Assembly (NCBI RefSeq): GCF_000157915.1
Contig: NZ_EQ973631.1
Span: 119,241-183,240, forward strand
DNA: 64,000 bases
Source: Phocaeicola coprophilus DSM 18228 = JCM 13818
GTDB taxonomy: Bacteria; Bacteroidota; Bacteroidia; Bacteroidales; Bacteroidaceae
Direction: 5' to 3'
Positions 19,832 through 31,451 of this stretch are shown one piece after another. Numbering within the stretch: position 1 is the stretch's first letter; every line of letters begins with the position of its first letter. The notes beneath the pieces were generated by a model, which saw nothing but the letters and a program-made list of their open reading frames with translations, did no database searches and had not been told where the DNA came from. Position numbers and translations under genes: made by a program.

Positions 19832-21106
19832 TTATTCTTTCTGCTCCTTTTTGAAATATTCATATCCGATGCGGCAGTAAAGACATTTCTTGGAGTCGCA
19901 GTAATTCTTTTTCAGTTGGATGAGAGCCTGACTGTCACCTGCATGAGCAGCCTTCAGTCCACATTCTTCCCACATGCGGGTGATGTAATTGTTTTCCGGT
20001 TTCAGATCTTCCAGCAGCTGGCTGGCCCGGTTGCAGAGCTGTTCTTCTCCTTTATGCTTTCCGTAGGCATAGAGGAAAGGAACCACCGTGTTGATGATCA
20101 GCAGGTCGATGGAACTCTGACTGAGCGTTTTGGGGTGGGAGGGCGAAGGCTGTCCGAAGACATAATGGGTCAGCCAGTAGACAGATGTTCCTCCTTTGAA
20201 TATTTCCCGAAGCTCCTGCAAGGTTTCCAGTTCCATCAGCCGTGAGAACATCCCCTGTGAACGGTGGTACAGACAGGCCAGCTGTGCGATGCGTACATGC
20301 GGAAAATTTCCCGGACGCATGCGGAGAAACTTCCAGCGGCAGTCTTCGGCAGGAGTCAGATCGAACTTATGAGCCAGATAAGCATATTCCTTCATAAGTT
20401 TTTCCGTATAGTCATCGGCAGGAAGTTCCTGTAAGAGTCCGGCCTGTCCGAAGAAGATTGCTTCAATCTGGAAAAGGTCATCCCGATGCTTGTTGACGGC
20501 TGCCAGAGGGATATGTTTGGCCCAAAGCTCAAATGCATCACTGTTTACTCCAAACCCGAAATTACGTGCCAGTGTCACAAAGAAAGCGCCTTCCCAGCTG
20601 CGGTCACAAAAATCCAGCCGTTGAAAAATCTGCTGGGTTTTCTGTTCGAAACGTTCCGTCTGCAGACTGGAGAGCCAACTGTGAAGGAGGAAGGGCGACA
20701 AATGCGGGATCAGCCGGTAGCAGGCCGGATAATGGCTTGTCTGGATCAGTTCCTGGTAGTTTTCAAGCAAGTAGGGCGGATAATGCAGTTCAAGTTGGGG
20801 GATCGGTTCTCCGTTGGTGCGCTTCACTTCGGCATCAATGTCGGAGGCCGCATGCAGAATGACCGAATCGTAAGTCGGATCCTGGTCGTGGTGATGGCGT
20901 TTCCAGTCGGAAGCACGCTCATGAATTTCCACATTTCCCACCCAGATCACTCCGTCCAGTTTGATTTTTGCATTGAAGAAGTCAGGACCGGCATCCGGAT
21001 TGGAGAGTCCGGGATCAATAATTTCCACTTTCTGTCCTGTGGTCGTGTGCAGAGGTTTTAGCGGGAAAAGCTTGTGTTTCCATACGTAATGTAAGAGTTG
21101 TTCCAT
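19832..21106 (-). CDS. DUF2851 family protein
   Basis: A 424-residue protein recognised by its N-terminal block: EQLLHYVWKHKLFPLKPL at the start, IDPGLSNPDAGPDFFNAKI near 30, and VGNVEIHERASDWKRHHHD near 56. The D-A-G-P-D-F, N-V-E-I-H and histidine-rich elements look like a restriction-endonuclease-like fold (inference; no function is established). There is no signal peptide. The family is common in Bacteroidetes. The C-terminus has a Cys-rich end (CDSKKCLYCRIGYEYFK), perhaps metal-binding. Confidence 0.85.
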   Translation of the reverse strand: MEQLLHYVWKHKLFPLKPLHTTTGQKVEIIDPGLSNPDAGPDFFNAKIKLDGVIWVGNVEIHERASDWKRHHHDQDPTYDSVILHAASDIDAEVKRTNGEPIPQLELHYPPYLLENYQELIQTSHYPACYRLIPHLSPFLLHSWLSSLQTERFEQKTQQIFQRLDFCDRSWEGAFFVTLARNFGFGVNSDAFELWAKHIPLAAVNKHRDDLFQIEAIFFGQAGLLQELPADDYTEKLMKEYAYLAHKFDLTPAEDCRWKFLRMRPGNFPHVRIAQLACLYHRSQGMFSRLMELETLQELREIFKGGTSVYWLTHYVFGQPSPSHPKTLSQSSIDLLIINTVVPFLYAYGKHKGEEQLCNRASQLLEDLKPENNYITRMWEECGLKAAHAGDSQALIQLKKNYCDSKKCLYCRIGYEYFKKEQKE

Positions 21107-21158
21107 GTTAACGAGGTGTAAATGTTGCCTAAATGTAATGATTAATACTGAAAAACAC

Positions 21159-21166
21159 TATCTTTG
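21159..21166 (+). promoter_or_regulatory. Putative -7 element for the dapB-lepB operon
   Basis: TATCTTTG matches TAnnTTTG 22 bases before the dapB ATG at 21189, supporting that start over the upstream in-frame codons. No TTG is seen at -33. Confidence 0.5.
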
Positions 21167-21188
21167 CGTTGAAAATTATCAGAGAATT

Positions 21189-21944
21189 ATGAAAATAGCA
21201 TTGATTGGATATGGAAAGATGGGTAAAGAGATTGAGAAAATTGCTCTTTCCCGCGGACATGAGATTGTGAGCATCATCGATATCAATAATCGTCAGGATT
21301 TTTCTTCCGAAGCTTTTCGCTCGGCAGATGTTGCCATTGAGTTTACGGCACCTTCTGTAGCTTACGGCAATTGCCTGGAAGCTTTCAAGAATGGTGTAAA
21401 GGTGGTTTCCGGAAGTACAGGATGGATGGGAGAACACGGTGACGAAATGCGCCGTCTGTGTCAGGAAGAAGGAAAGACATTGTTCTGGTCCTCCAACTTC
21501 AGTCTGGGAGTAGCCATTTTCTCGGCTGTCAACAAATACCTGGCCAAGATTATGAATAATTTCCCCAACTATGATGTTTCGATGGTGGAAACCCATCATA
21601 TTCATAAACTGGATGCACCGAGCGGTACAGCCATCACACTGGCCGAAGGCATTCTGGAAAATCTTGACCGTAAGCAGAAGTGGGTATCCGGAACATTGAC
21701 CGCTCCTGACGGTACGGTCAGCGGAACAACCGACTGTGCTCCCGATGAGTTGCCGGTCAGTGCTGTCCGCAGAGGCGAGGTTCCGGGCATTCATACCATC
21801 AAATATGAGTCGGATGCCGATTCTATCATCATTACACACGATGCCAAGAACCGCAGCGGCTTCGCGCTGGGTGCCGTACTGGCGGCTGAATATACAGCCG
21901 GACATACAGGTTTTCTGGGTATGAACGATTTATTTCCTTTCTGA
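21189..21944 (+). CDS. dapB: 4-hydroxy-tetrahydrodipicolinate reductase
   Basis: DapB reduces the dihydrodipicolinate precursor with NAD(P)H on the way to meso-diaminopimelate and lysine, so it feeds peptidoglycan synthesis. The 251-residue protein starts MKIALIGYGKMGKEIEKIAL with the nucleotide-binding glycine motif. The substrate-binding segment THHIHKLDAPSGTAITLAEG lies near 137-156. The C-terminal block includes RRGEVPGIHTIKYES and HDAKNRSGFALGAV. It is the first gene of an operon with two signal peptidase-like genes and a WbqC gene; lepB follows after 2 bases. Confidence 0.97.
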   Translation: MKIALIGYGKMGKEIEKIALSRGHEIVSIIDINNRQDFSSEAFRSADVAIEFTAPSVAYGNCLEAFKNGVKVVSGSTGWMGEHGDEMRRLCQEEGKTLFWSSNFSLGVAIFSAVNKYLAKIMNNFPNYDVSMVETHHIHKLDAPSGTAITLAEGILENLDRKQKWVSGTLTAPDGTVSGTTDCAPDELPVSAVRRGEVPGIHTIKYESDADSIIITHDAKNRSGFALGAVLAAEYTAGHTGFLGMNDLFPF

Positions 21945-21946
21945 TT

Positions 21947-23371
21947 ATGATACAGGCCTCACGTAGACAATGGATAAAGTTTGCCGTCGTTCTGGTGCTT
22001 TATCTGATTTTCCTGCTTTGGTTGCAGAGCTGGCTGGGACTGATTGTGGTTCCGTTTATCTTTGATGCTTATATCTCGAAGAAGATTCCATGGACCTGGT
22101 GGAAAAAGTCGAAAAACAAGACGGTGGTAACAGTCATGGGATGGGTAGACGCCATTGTATTTGCGCTGGTTGCCGTTTATTTTGTCAATCTGTATTTTTT
22201 CCAGAACTACGTCATCCCGTCTTCTTCACTGGAGAAATCTTTGCTGGTAGGCGATTATCTGTTTGTCAGCAAGATGAGTTACGGTGCCCGTATTCCGCAG
22301 ACTCCGCTCCATGTGCCCTTGACTCAGCATACCCTGCCCATATTCGGATGCAAATCTTATCTGGAATGGCCCGAATGGGATTACAAGCGTGTCAGCGGAC
22401 TGGGTGAGGTACAGCTGAACGACATCGTGGTGTTCAACTTCCCCGCAGGCGACAGCGTAGCGACCGGTGTACCGGCAGAAGATCTTTACCGCTTGAGTTA
22501 TCAGGCAGGAAAGGGCTTGTCACAACCGGTTGATATGTCCCGGCTGACTCTGGAACAGGAACGTGAGGTATATGACTATTATTATGCCGCAGGGCGGAAA
22601 TACATTGATGAGAATCCGCAGATATATGGCAAGATCGTTTCCCGTCCGGTGGACCGTCGGGAGAATTACGTGAAGCGCTGTGTGGGCCTTCCCGGACAAA
22701 CCCTGCAGATCAAGGACCGCATCATTTATCTGGACGGAAAGCCGAATAAGGAGCCGGACAATGTCCAGTACCGTTATCTGGTTTATACAAAGGGCATGCT
22801 GCCTGATGATCTCTGCCATGAGCTGGGTATCAGCGTAGAAGACCGTGAAATTTATTATTCCGAAGAATCCGCCTATAATATGCCGCTGACGGAAAAGGCA
22901 AAGGCTGCTCTGCTGGCGCGGAAAGATCTGGTGACTGCCATTCATGACGTGCCTGATGACGATGCCGGCGGACTGTATCCCGTCAACAAGAATACGGGAT
23001 GGACTGTAGACAACTACGGTCCGGTATGGATCCCGAAGAAAGGAGCCACCATCGATCTGACGCTGGACAACCTGCCGGTCTATGAACGGCCGATCCGGGT
23101 GTATGAAGGCAATCAGCTGGATGTGAAAGACGGACGCATTTATATCAACGGACAGGAAACCACGAAGTATACTTTCCGCATGGATTATTACTGGATGATG
23201 GGCGATAACCGCCACAATTCTGCGGATTCCCGTTTCTGGGGTTTTGTTCCTGAAGATCATATTGTCGGTAAACCGATCTTTGTTTGGCTTTCACTGGATA
23301 AAGACCGCGGATGGTTTGACGGAAAGATCCGCTGGAACCGTCTGTTCAAATTTGTAGATTCAATCAAATAA
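21947..23371 (+). CDS. lepB: Signal peptidase I, catalytically complete copy
   Basis: It cleaves signal peptides from exported proteins at the outer face of the inner membrane. The 474-residue protein has hydrophobic segments at about 10-40 and 59-86, then the S26 boxes. Box B is VIPSSSLEKSL with nucleophile Ser94, box D is ENYVKRCVGLPGQTL with general base Lys243, and box E is WMMGDNRHNSADSRFWGFV near 430. Large insertions between boxes B, D and E explain the length and are usual in Bacteroidales. It is followed after 4 bases by a paralogue lacking the dyad. Confidence 0.95.
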   Translation: MIQASRRQWIKFAVVLVLYLIFLLWLQSWLGLIVVPFIFDAYISKKIPWTWWKKSKNKTVVTVMGWVDAIVFALVAVYFVNLYFFQNYVIPSSSLEKSLLVGDYLFVSKMSYGARIPQTPLHVPLTQHTLPIFGCKSYLEWPEWDYKRVSGLGEVQLNDIVVFNFPAGDSVATGVPAEDLYRLSYQAGKGLSQPVDMSRLTLEQEREVYDYYYAAGRKYIDENPQIYGKIVSRPVDRRENYVKRCVGLPGQTLQIKDRIIYLDGKPNKEPDNVQYRYLVYTKGMLPDDLCHELGISVEDREIYYSEESAYNMPLTEKAKAALLARKDLVTAIHDVPDDDAGGLYPVNKNTGWTVDNYGPVWIPKKGATIDLTLDNLPVYERPIRVYEGNQLDVKDGRIYINGQETTKYTFRMDYYWMMGDNRHNSADSRFWGFVPEDHIVGKPIFVWLSLDKDRGWFDGKIRWNRLFKFVDSIK

Positions 23372-23375
23372 ACTT

Positions 23376-24293
23376 GTGCGAAACGGACGTTGGCTAGTCT
23401 GGCTGAAAGCAATCGGCGGCGCACTGGTCGCCGTATTGCTGGTTAAGACTCTGTTTGTCACCTCTTGTTTCATTCCTTCCTCCGGGATGGAGAACAGTCT
23501 CTATCAGGGGGAAGGCGTGCTGGTGGGCAAATGGAGTTACGGTCTTCGTCTGCCTTTCCCGTCGTTGCTGGGTTATCACCGCCTGGGAGCTTCTCCGGTG
23601 GAGCGGGGAGACATCGTACTGTTCAATAATCCCAACCCGGCCGATTCGGAAACGGGAATTGAGTGGCGTGAGGTTTTTATCAGCCGTTGTGTCGGGCTGC
23701 CGGGAGATACCCTTTCGCTCAACCGTGCACTGACCGTCACCGGAAATCAGGCCTTGAGCCCGGACAGCAAGGCGCTCTATGTCTATCCGTCTTCTTCAGA
23801 AGATCTGATGCAGGCCGTTCTGGAAACTCTGGGACTGCTGCCCGGCAATACACTGGTGAGCTATACGTCTGATGGCGGTTATGTCCGCAGTTTCAGCCAT
23901 TACGAGTTCTATCTGGTTTCCCAGAAGTTGGAAGGCCGGATTCCTGTTGTTCCGCTCGACAGCCGTATCTCTCAGGAAACACATCCGTTTGTCGTACCCC
24001 GCAAGCAGGTTCCGGTAAAAGTTTATCCCTGGAATGCTGTGCTTCTCTGCAATACCATTGTACGTCATGAGCATAAGCAGGCCGGTGTGCAGGGAGACAC
24101 ACTTTATGTGGAAGGCCGTCCGGTGGGAGAATATACCTTCAGCAAGGACTATTACTGGATGGCTTCCAACGATCCGGTCAATCTTTCCGATTCTCGTTTG
24201 TTTGGCTTTGTGCCCGAAGATCACCTGATCGGGCGTGCCCTGCGGATATGGTATCCGGCAAGAAAGGGACGTTTCCTGCAGCGGGTGCAATAG
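23376..24293 (+). CDS. Signal peptidase I homologue lacking both catalytic residues (putative pseudoenzyme)
   Basis: The 305-residue protein clearly belongs to the S26 family: one N-terminal membrane helix (9-30), ERGDIVLFNNPNP near 77, SRCVGLPGDTLSL at 103-115 and SDSRLFGFVPEDHLIG near the C-terminus. However the nucleophile position is Gly37 (CFIPSSGMENSL; codon GGG at 23484) and the general-base position is Ser103 (FISRCVGLPGD; codon AGC at 23682). The box E GDNR is replaced by SNDP. The frame is intact with normal codon use, so this is not decay. The start is GTG at 23376, 4 bases after lepB. A non-catalytic partner or regulator of LepB is the simplest reading; S. aureus SpsA beside SpsB is a precedent for an inactive neighbour. 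Confidence 0.88.
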   Translation: MRNGRWLVWLKAIGGALVAVLLVKTLFVTSCFIPSSGMENSLYQGEGVLVGKWSYGLRLPFPSLLGYHRLGASPVERGDIVLFNNPNPADSETGIEWREVFISRCVGLPGDTLSLNRALTVTGNQALSPDSKALYVYPSSSEDLMQAVLETLGLLPGNTLVSYTSDGGYVRSFSHYEFYLVSQKLEGRIPVVPLDSRISQETHPFVVPRKQVPVKVYPWNAVLLCNTIVRHEHKQAGVQGDTLYVEGRPVGEYTFSKDYYWMASNDPVNLSDSRLFGFVPEDHLIGRALRIWYPARKGRFLQRVQ

Positions 24294-24324
24294 TTGTGGC
24301 ATTAAATTGAAGGAAGAAATAGTT

Positions 24325-24981
24325 ATGAAGAAAGAAGTGATATTGGGGTCCGCTTATCTGGGACCGGTGGAGTATTATACCAAACTCTTTGCTTACGATA
24401 CGGTCCGTGTGGAGCGTTATGACCATTATATGAAGCAGACCTATCGCAACCGTTGTGTCATTGCTTCGGCCGACGGCCCGCTGGCGCTGACCATTCCGAC
24501 GGAGAAGGGAGATGATGCCAAGTGTCTGATGAAGGATATCCGCATTTCCGATCACGGCAACTGGAGACATGTACACTGGAATGCCTTTGTGGCAGCCTAT
24601 CGTCACAGCCCTTTCTTTGATTACTATGCCGATGAGTTTCACCGTTTCTTTGAGGAGCGTTACACCTGGCTGTATGATTTCAATGCTGAGCTGTGCAGCT
24701 GGGTATGTGAGCAGATTGATCTTCAGCCCCGGATTATCCCTACGGACGATTATCTGCCGGTATCGGAAACGGCCGATGATTTCCGTGAACGGATCCATCC
24801 CAAGCGGCTGCCGCAGGAAGCCGATCCGGACTTTGTTCCGAAAGCCTATTATCAGGTATTCGATGCCCGGCTGGGTTTTCTTCCTAATCTCAGTATTGTC
24901 GATTTATTGTTTAATATGGGACCCGAAAGCCTGCTGGTGTTGCGTGATAGTACGGTCGGTTCATCCCAATCTTCCCGTTGA
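24325..24981 (+). CDS. WbqC family protein
   Basis: A 218-residue cytoplasmic protein starting MKKEVILGSAYLGPVEYYTK, with WbqC-family hallmarks: EHYDHYMKQTYRNRC-like segment near 40 (read here as ERYDHYMKQTYRNRC), LTIPTEKGDD near 62 and WRHVHWNAFVAAYRHSPFFD near 84-103. WbqC genes occur in O-antigen clusters and elsewhere and the biochemical activity is not established. It is the last gene of the dapB-lepB-lepB' operon, 31 bases after the pseudo-peptidase gene. The ATG at 24325 marks the start of family similarity; the longer frame upstream overlaps the preceding gene. Confidence 0.85.
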   Translation: MKKEVILGSAYLGPVEYYTKLFAYDTVRVERYDHYMKQTYRNRCVIASADGPLALTIPTEKGDDAKCLMKDIRISDHGNWRHVHWNAFVAAYRHSPFFDYYADEFHRFFEERYTWLYDFNAELCSWVCEQIDLQPRIIPTDDYLPVSETADDFRERIHPKRLPQEADPDFVPKAYYQVFDARLGFLPNLSIVDLLFNMGPESLLVLRDSTVGSSQSSR

Positions 24982-25031
24982 TTTTGTATTATGAAAAGGA
25001 CATTCCGGTGAGTTTGTCCTTTCGTTTCTGG

Positions 25032-25080
25032 AGTTTCATGCAGACGAATCAAGTGTATTCTCTGCATGAAACTTTTGTTT
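25032..25080 (+). terminator. Probable terminator of the dapB operon
   Basis: A 13-bp perfect inverted repeat (AGTTTCATGCAGA at 25032-25044 with TCTGCATGAAACT at 25061-25073) with a 16-base loop is followed by TTTGTTT. It is also part of the repeat region noted at 25058-25178. Confidence 0.65.
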
Positions 25081-25178
25081 CGTCTGGGTGGAACAAAAAG
25101 TTTCTCTAGGTGGAACTTTTTTTTTCTCTGCATGAAACACTTGTTTCCTTTCGGGAAAACTGCTGTTTCGTCGAAACA
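25058..25178. repeat. Intergenic short-repeat region with GAAAC/GTTTC motifs
   Basis: A 15-base direct repeat TTCTCTGCATGAAAC occurs at 25058-25072 and 25124-25138. Between the copies, GGTGGAAC occurs twice (about 25087 and 25110). A short inverted repeat TGTTTC-GTC-GAAACA lies at 25164-25178. No reading frame is convincing in the 24982-25318 gap. The arms of the last inverted repeat equal those of parS, but the centre is 3 bases rather than ACGT. Confidence 0.6.
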
Positions 25179-25260
25179 AATTCTGCCGGACGAGCCGAAG
25201 AATAGGTCCCTTCGTGCAGACGTTTCCAGCAGGGTTTCCGTACATCTTTTGCAAAAAGAA

Positions 25261-25293
25261 ATCCGCCTGAGTGCGGATTGCGCTCAGGCGGAT
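25261..25293 (-). terminator. Terminator of the beta-galactosidase gene
   Basis: An 11-bp perfect stem (ATCCGCCTGAG at 25261-25271 with CTCAGGCGGAT at 25283-25293) has an 11-base loop. On the minus strand it is followed by TTCTTTTTGC, orienting it to the beta-galactosidase gene. Confidence 0.85.
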
Positions 25294-25318
25294 GATAAAT
25301 TGACGTCAGGATGACGGA

Positions 25319-28696
<3,378 letters not shown>

Positions 28697-28765
28697 TTAC
28701 AGATTGCCGGGTGTGCCAGGTTCATAAAAAACACTAAGATATATCGGAGAACCGGAATAAAGTTG

Positions 28766-28773
28766 TACTTTTG
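28766..28773 (+). promoter_or_regulatory. Putative -7 element for the rhomboid operon
   Basis: TACTTTTG, 30 bases before the ATG at 28804, matches TAnnTTTG. Confidence 0.5.
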
Positions 28774-28803
28774 CGTCTGATACAAAGATTAATAGAGGAA
28801 AAA

Positions 28804-29484
28804 ATGAATAATCTGCCTACAGTAACTAAAAATTTGCTTATTATCAATGTGCTTTGCTTCTTCGGAATGCTGGTAGCAAAACGATATGGCATCGATGTCG
28901 AAAATCTGCTGGGACTTCACTTCTTTTTGGCTTCAGACTTTAATCTGAGCCAGCTGATCTCATATATGTTCATGCACGCCAATTTCCAACACATCTTTTT
29001 CAATATGTTTGCCGTGTGGATGTTCGGGCGTGTGCTGGAGCAGGTATGGGGCCCCAAGCGGTTTCTTACTTATTATTTGATTTGCGGAATTGGTGCCGGT
29101 CTGATTCAGGAGCTGGTGCAATATCTGGAATACGCCTTTACCTTGTCCAATTATGACAGCGTCAATCTGGGAATTGCCGGAGGAATTATACCGATGGAAG
29201 AATACCTGAATATGATGACGACGGTGGGAGCTTCAGGAGCCGTTTACGGTATTCTGCTGGCGTTCGGAATGTTGTTCCCTAACAGCCAGATGTTTATTTT
29301 CCCGCTTCCGTTCCCGATCAAGGCGAAGTATTTTGTGATCGGTTATGCTGTACTGGAGTTGTTCCTGGGACTGGGCGGAGGTGACGGAGTTGCTCACTTT
29401 GCTCATCTGGGCGGTATGCTCTTTGGACTGATCCTGATTATCTATTGGAGGAAAAAGAATGGCAATCAACAGTTTTATAGCTAA
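28804..29484 (+). CDS. Rhomboid family intramembrane serine protease (first of a pair)
   Basis: Rhomboids cleave membrane helices of substrate proteins inside the bilayer. The 226-residue, six-helix protein starts MNNLPTVTKNLLIINVLCFF. It has the HxxxN-type segment FMHANFQHIFFNMFAVWMFG near 57-76, nucleophile Ser144 in the canonical GASGAVYG, and catalytic His201 in GVAHFAHLGGMLFG. Its last 26 bases overlap the start of a second rhomboid gene, so the two are co-expressed. Confidence 0.93.
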   Translation: MNNLPTVTKNLLIINVLCFFGMLVAKRYGIDVENLLGLHFFLASDFNLSQLISYMFMHANFQHIFFNMFAVWMFGRVLEQVWGPKRFLTYYLICGIGAGLIQELVQYLEYAFTLSNYDSVNLGIAGGIIPMEEYLNMMTTVGASGAVYGILLAFGMLFPNSQMFIFPLPFPIKAKYFVIGYAVLELFLGLGGGDGVAHFAHLGGMLFGLILIIYWRKKNGNQQFYS

Positions 29485-30352
29485 TCTGAAAGAAAATTTC
29501 CGTCGGGGAGACATTGTCACGCAGTTGCTGTACATCAATGTCGGAATGTTTATCCTGACTGCACTGACGGGCATTGTACTGATACTTTTCCGTCTGCCGC
29601 CTGTTCCCTGGCTGAACTGGCTGGAACTGCCGGCATGGATTGAGGCATTTATCCGCCAGCCCTGGTCGCTGCTGACCTATATGTTCATGCATGCAGGTGT
29701 ATTTCATCTCCTGTTCAACATGTTGTGGCTGTACTGGTTCGGCCGTTTGTTCCTGAATTTCTTTTCGGCCCGTCATCTGCGGGGACTGTATATTCTGGGC
29801 GGATTGTGCGGCGGACTGCTGTATATTCTGGCATATAATGTATTTCCTTATTTCTCGGATGCCGTATATTCTTCCTACCTGCTGGGTGCATCGGCTTCGG
29901 TGCTGGCCATAGTTGTGGCGACGGCTGTCCGTGAACCTGAATATACGGTACAGTTTATGTTTATTGGTGCCGTTCGTTTGAAGTATGTGGCTTTGTTTAT
30001 GGTGGCCCTTGATCTGCTTTTCATGACCTCTGAAAACGCCGGCGGACATATTGCTCATCTGGGAGGCGCACTGGCCGGATGGTGGTTTGCTTCCGGTCTG
30101 AGCTGCGGACACGATGTAACGAAGTGGATCAATGCCGTATTCGATTTTCTGGGCGGGAAATGGAAACCGGCTCCCCGGAAACCGAAAATGAACGTACATT
30201 ACAGTGACAAGCAAAAAGATTATGATTATAATGCCCGTAAGAAGCAGCGTTCGGACGAGATAGACCGCATTCTGGATAAGTTGCGCAAATCGGGATATGG
30301 CAGTCTGACTGAAGAGGAGAAGAAAAGTCTGTTTGATGCCAGCAAAAAATAA
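29459..30352 (+). CDS. Rhomboid family protein with C-terminal cytoplasmic tail (second of a pair)
   Basis: The 297-residue protein has the same six-helix core: FMHAGVFHLLFNMLWLYWFG near 77-96, Ser145 in GASASVLA (the second glycine of GxSG is alanine) and His200 in GGHIAHLGGALAG, so the Ser/His dyad is retained. It differs from its neighbour by a hydrophilic tail of about 80 residues ending DRILDKLRKSGYGSLTEEEK, a short helical motif common at the ends of Bacteroidetes membrane proteases. GGAG of the upstream gene serves as its ribosome-binding site. Substrates are unknown. Confidence 0.9.
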   Translation: MAINSFIANLKENFRRGDIVTQLLYINVGMFILTALTGIVLILFRLPPVPWLNWLELPAWIEAFIRQPWSLLTYMFMHAGVFHLLFNMLWLYWFGRLFLNFFSARHLRGLYILGGLCGGLLYILAYNVFPYFSDAVYSSYLLGASASVLAIVVATAVREPEYTVQFMFIGAVRLKYVALFMVALDLLFMTSENAGGHIAHLGGALAGWWFASGLSCGHDVTKWINAVFDFLGGKWKPAPRKPKMNVHYSDKQKDYDYNARKKQRSDEIDRILDKLRKSGYGSLTEEEKKSLFDASKK

Positions 30353-30361
30353 TTCAATTCA

Positions 30362-31432
30362 ATGAAAATATTGGGACATGCAGTGCGAGGACTCGCACTG
30401 ACGGGAAATCTGGTCGTAGCGGCCGGGTTTCTTCTTTGTGGTTACAGTTCATATATCCAGCCTGTTACCCATCCGATATGGGCTTGTCTGGGATTGGGAT
30501 TTCCTTTTTTTCTGCTGTTGAATCTCTTTTTCCTTTTTTTCTGGCTGGTGTGCCGCCGCAAGTTTGTGTGGCTTCCGATACTGGTTTTTGTTGTGGGGTG
30601 GGGACTGGTTCGTGCATATATTCCTTTCAACCGTTCTCAGGATCCTCAGGGAGGAACCCTGGTGAAGCTGCTTACCTATAATGTAATGAATACGAACTTA
30701 TCCCGTCCGGAAGAAGGAGCAGAGGAGGGGAACATCGTGACATATCTGGAACAGTCGGAAGCTGATATTATCTGTCTGCAGGAAATCACCTCTTCGGAAA
30801 AGCAGCTCCGTAAGGCTTTTCCGATGTATCCGTATGTACGGCGGATCGGTTTTGCTACGGCCAACGGTGTGGCTTGTCTGTCAAAATATCCCATTCTGTC
30901 AGCAAAGAGAATAGAATATGCCAGTGCATTTAACGGAAGTGCCCTGTTCCGTCTGAAAATAGGAAAAGATACGGTGACACTGATCAACAATCATCTGGAG
31001 TCGAACAAGCTGGATGCCGGAGACAAGGCCTTGTACAAGGAGCTGCTGAAGTCGCCCGATGAGGAAAAGGTGAAGACGAGCGGAAAGTATCTGTGGCACA
31101 AACTGGCAGATGCCGTCGCAATTCGTGCCGCTCAGGCTGATTCGGTGGCAAAGGTCATTGCTGAGTACGGTTATGACCGCATGCTGGTGTGTGGAGATTT
31201 CAATGATTCTCCCTTGTCGTATGCCCGCCGAGTGATTGCCAGGGGATTGCAGGATGCCTACGTGGAAAGGGGAAACGGTCCGGGATTTTCCTATAATCAG
31301 AATCTGCTTTATTTCCGGATTGACCATATCCTGGCCGGAACTGATTTCCGGATTCTGCACTGTGAGGTGGATCGTTCCATCCGTACGTCCGACCATTATC
31401 CGGTGTGGTGTCTGTTAGAGAAGAAAGAATAA
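30362..31432 (+). CDS. Membrane-anchored endonuclease/exonuclease/phosphatase (EEP) family protein
   Basis: The 356-residue protein has three hydrophobic helices in the first 95 residues, then an EEP domain from about 100. The motifs are LLTYNVMNTN (Asn), ICLQEITSSEKQ (metal Glu), INNHLESNKLDAGD, CGDFNDSPLSYARR and RIDHILAG, ending with SDHYPVWCLL (catalytic His). Such proteins may act on nucleic acids, phosphoinositides or phospholipids; the membrane anchor points to an envelope phosphodiesterase. It follows the rhomboid gene by 9 bases. Confidence 0.9.
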   Translation: MKILGHAVRGLALTGNLVVAAGFLLCGYSSYIQPVTHPIWACLGLGFPFFLLLNLFFLFFWLVCRRKFVWLPILVFVVGWGLVRAYIPFNRSQDPQGGTLVKLLTYNVMNTNLSRPEEGAEEGNIVTYLEQSEADIICLQEITSSEKQLRKAFPMYPYVRRIGFATANGVACLSKYPILSAKRIEYASAFNGSALFRLKIGKDTVTLINNHLESNKLDAGDKALYKELLKSPDEEKVKTSGKYLWHKLADAVAIRAAQADSVAKVIAEYGYDRMLVCGDFNDSPLSYARRVIARGLQDAYVERGNGPGFSYNQNLLYFRIDHILAGTDFRILHCEVDRSIRTSDHYPVWCLLEKKE

Positions 31433-31451
31433 ACATTATATCTATTTTAAT

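Noticed and set aside
21129-21905. Long antisense frames, for example opposite dapB, the beta-galactosidase gene, lepB and the flippase gene
   Set aside because: Each lies opposite a gene with clear family motifs and contains no domain of its own; they arise from codon bias of the true strand.
25164-25178. Second parS-like site (TGTTTC-GTC-GAAACA)
   Set aside because: The arms match parS but the centre is 3 bases instead of ACGT, giving 15 bp; ParB is known to need the exact central spacing and CG core.
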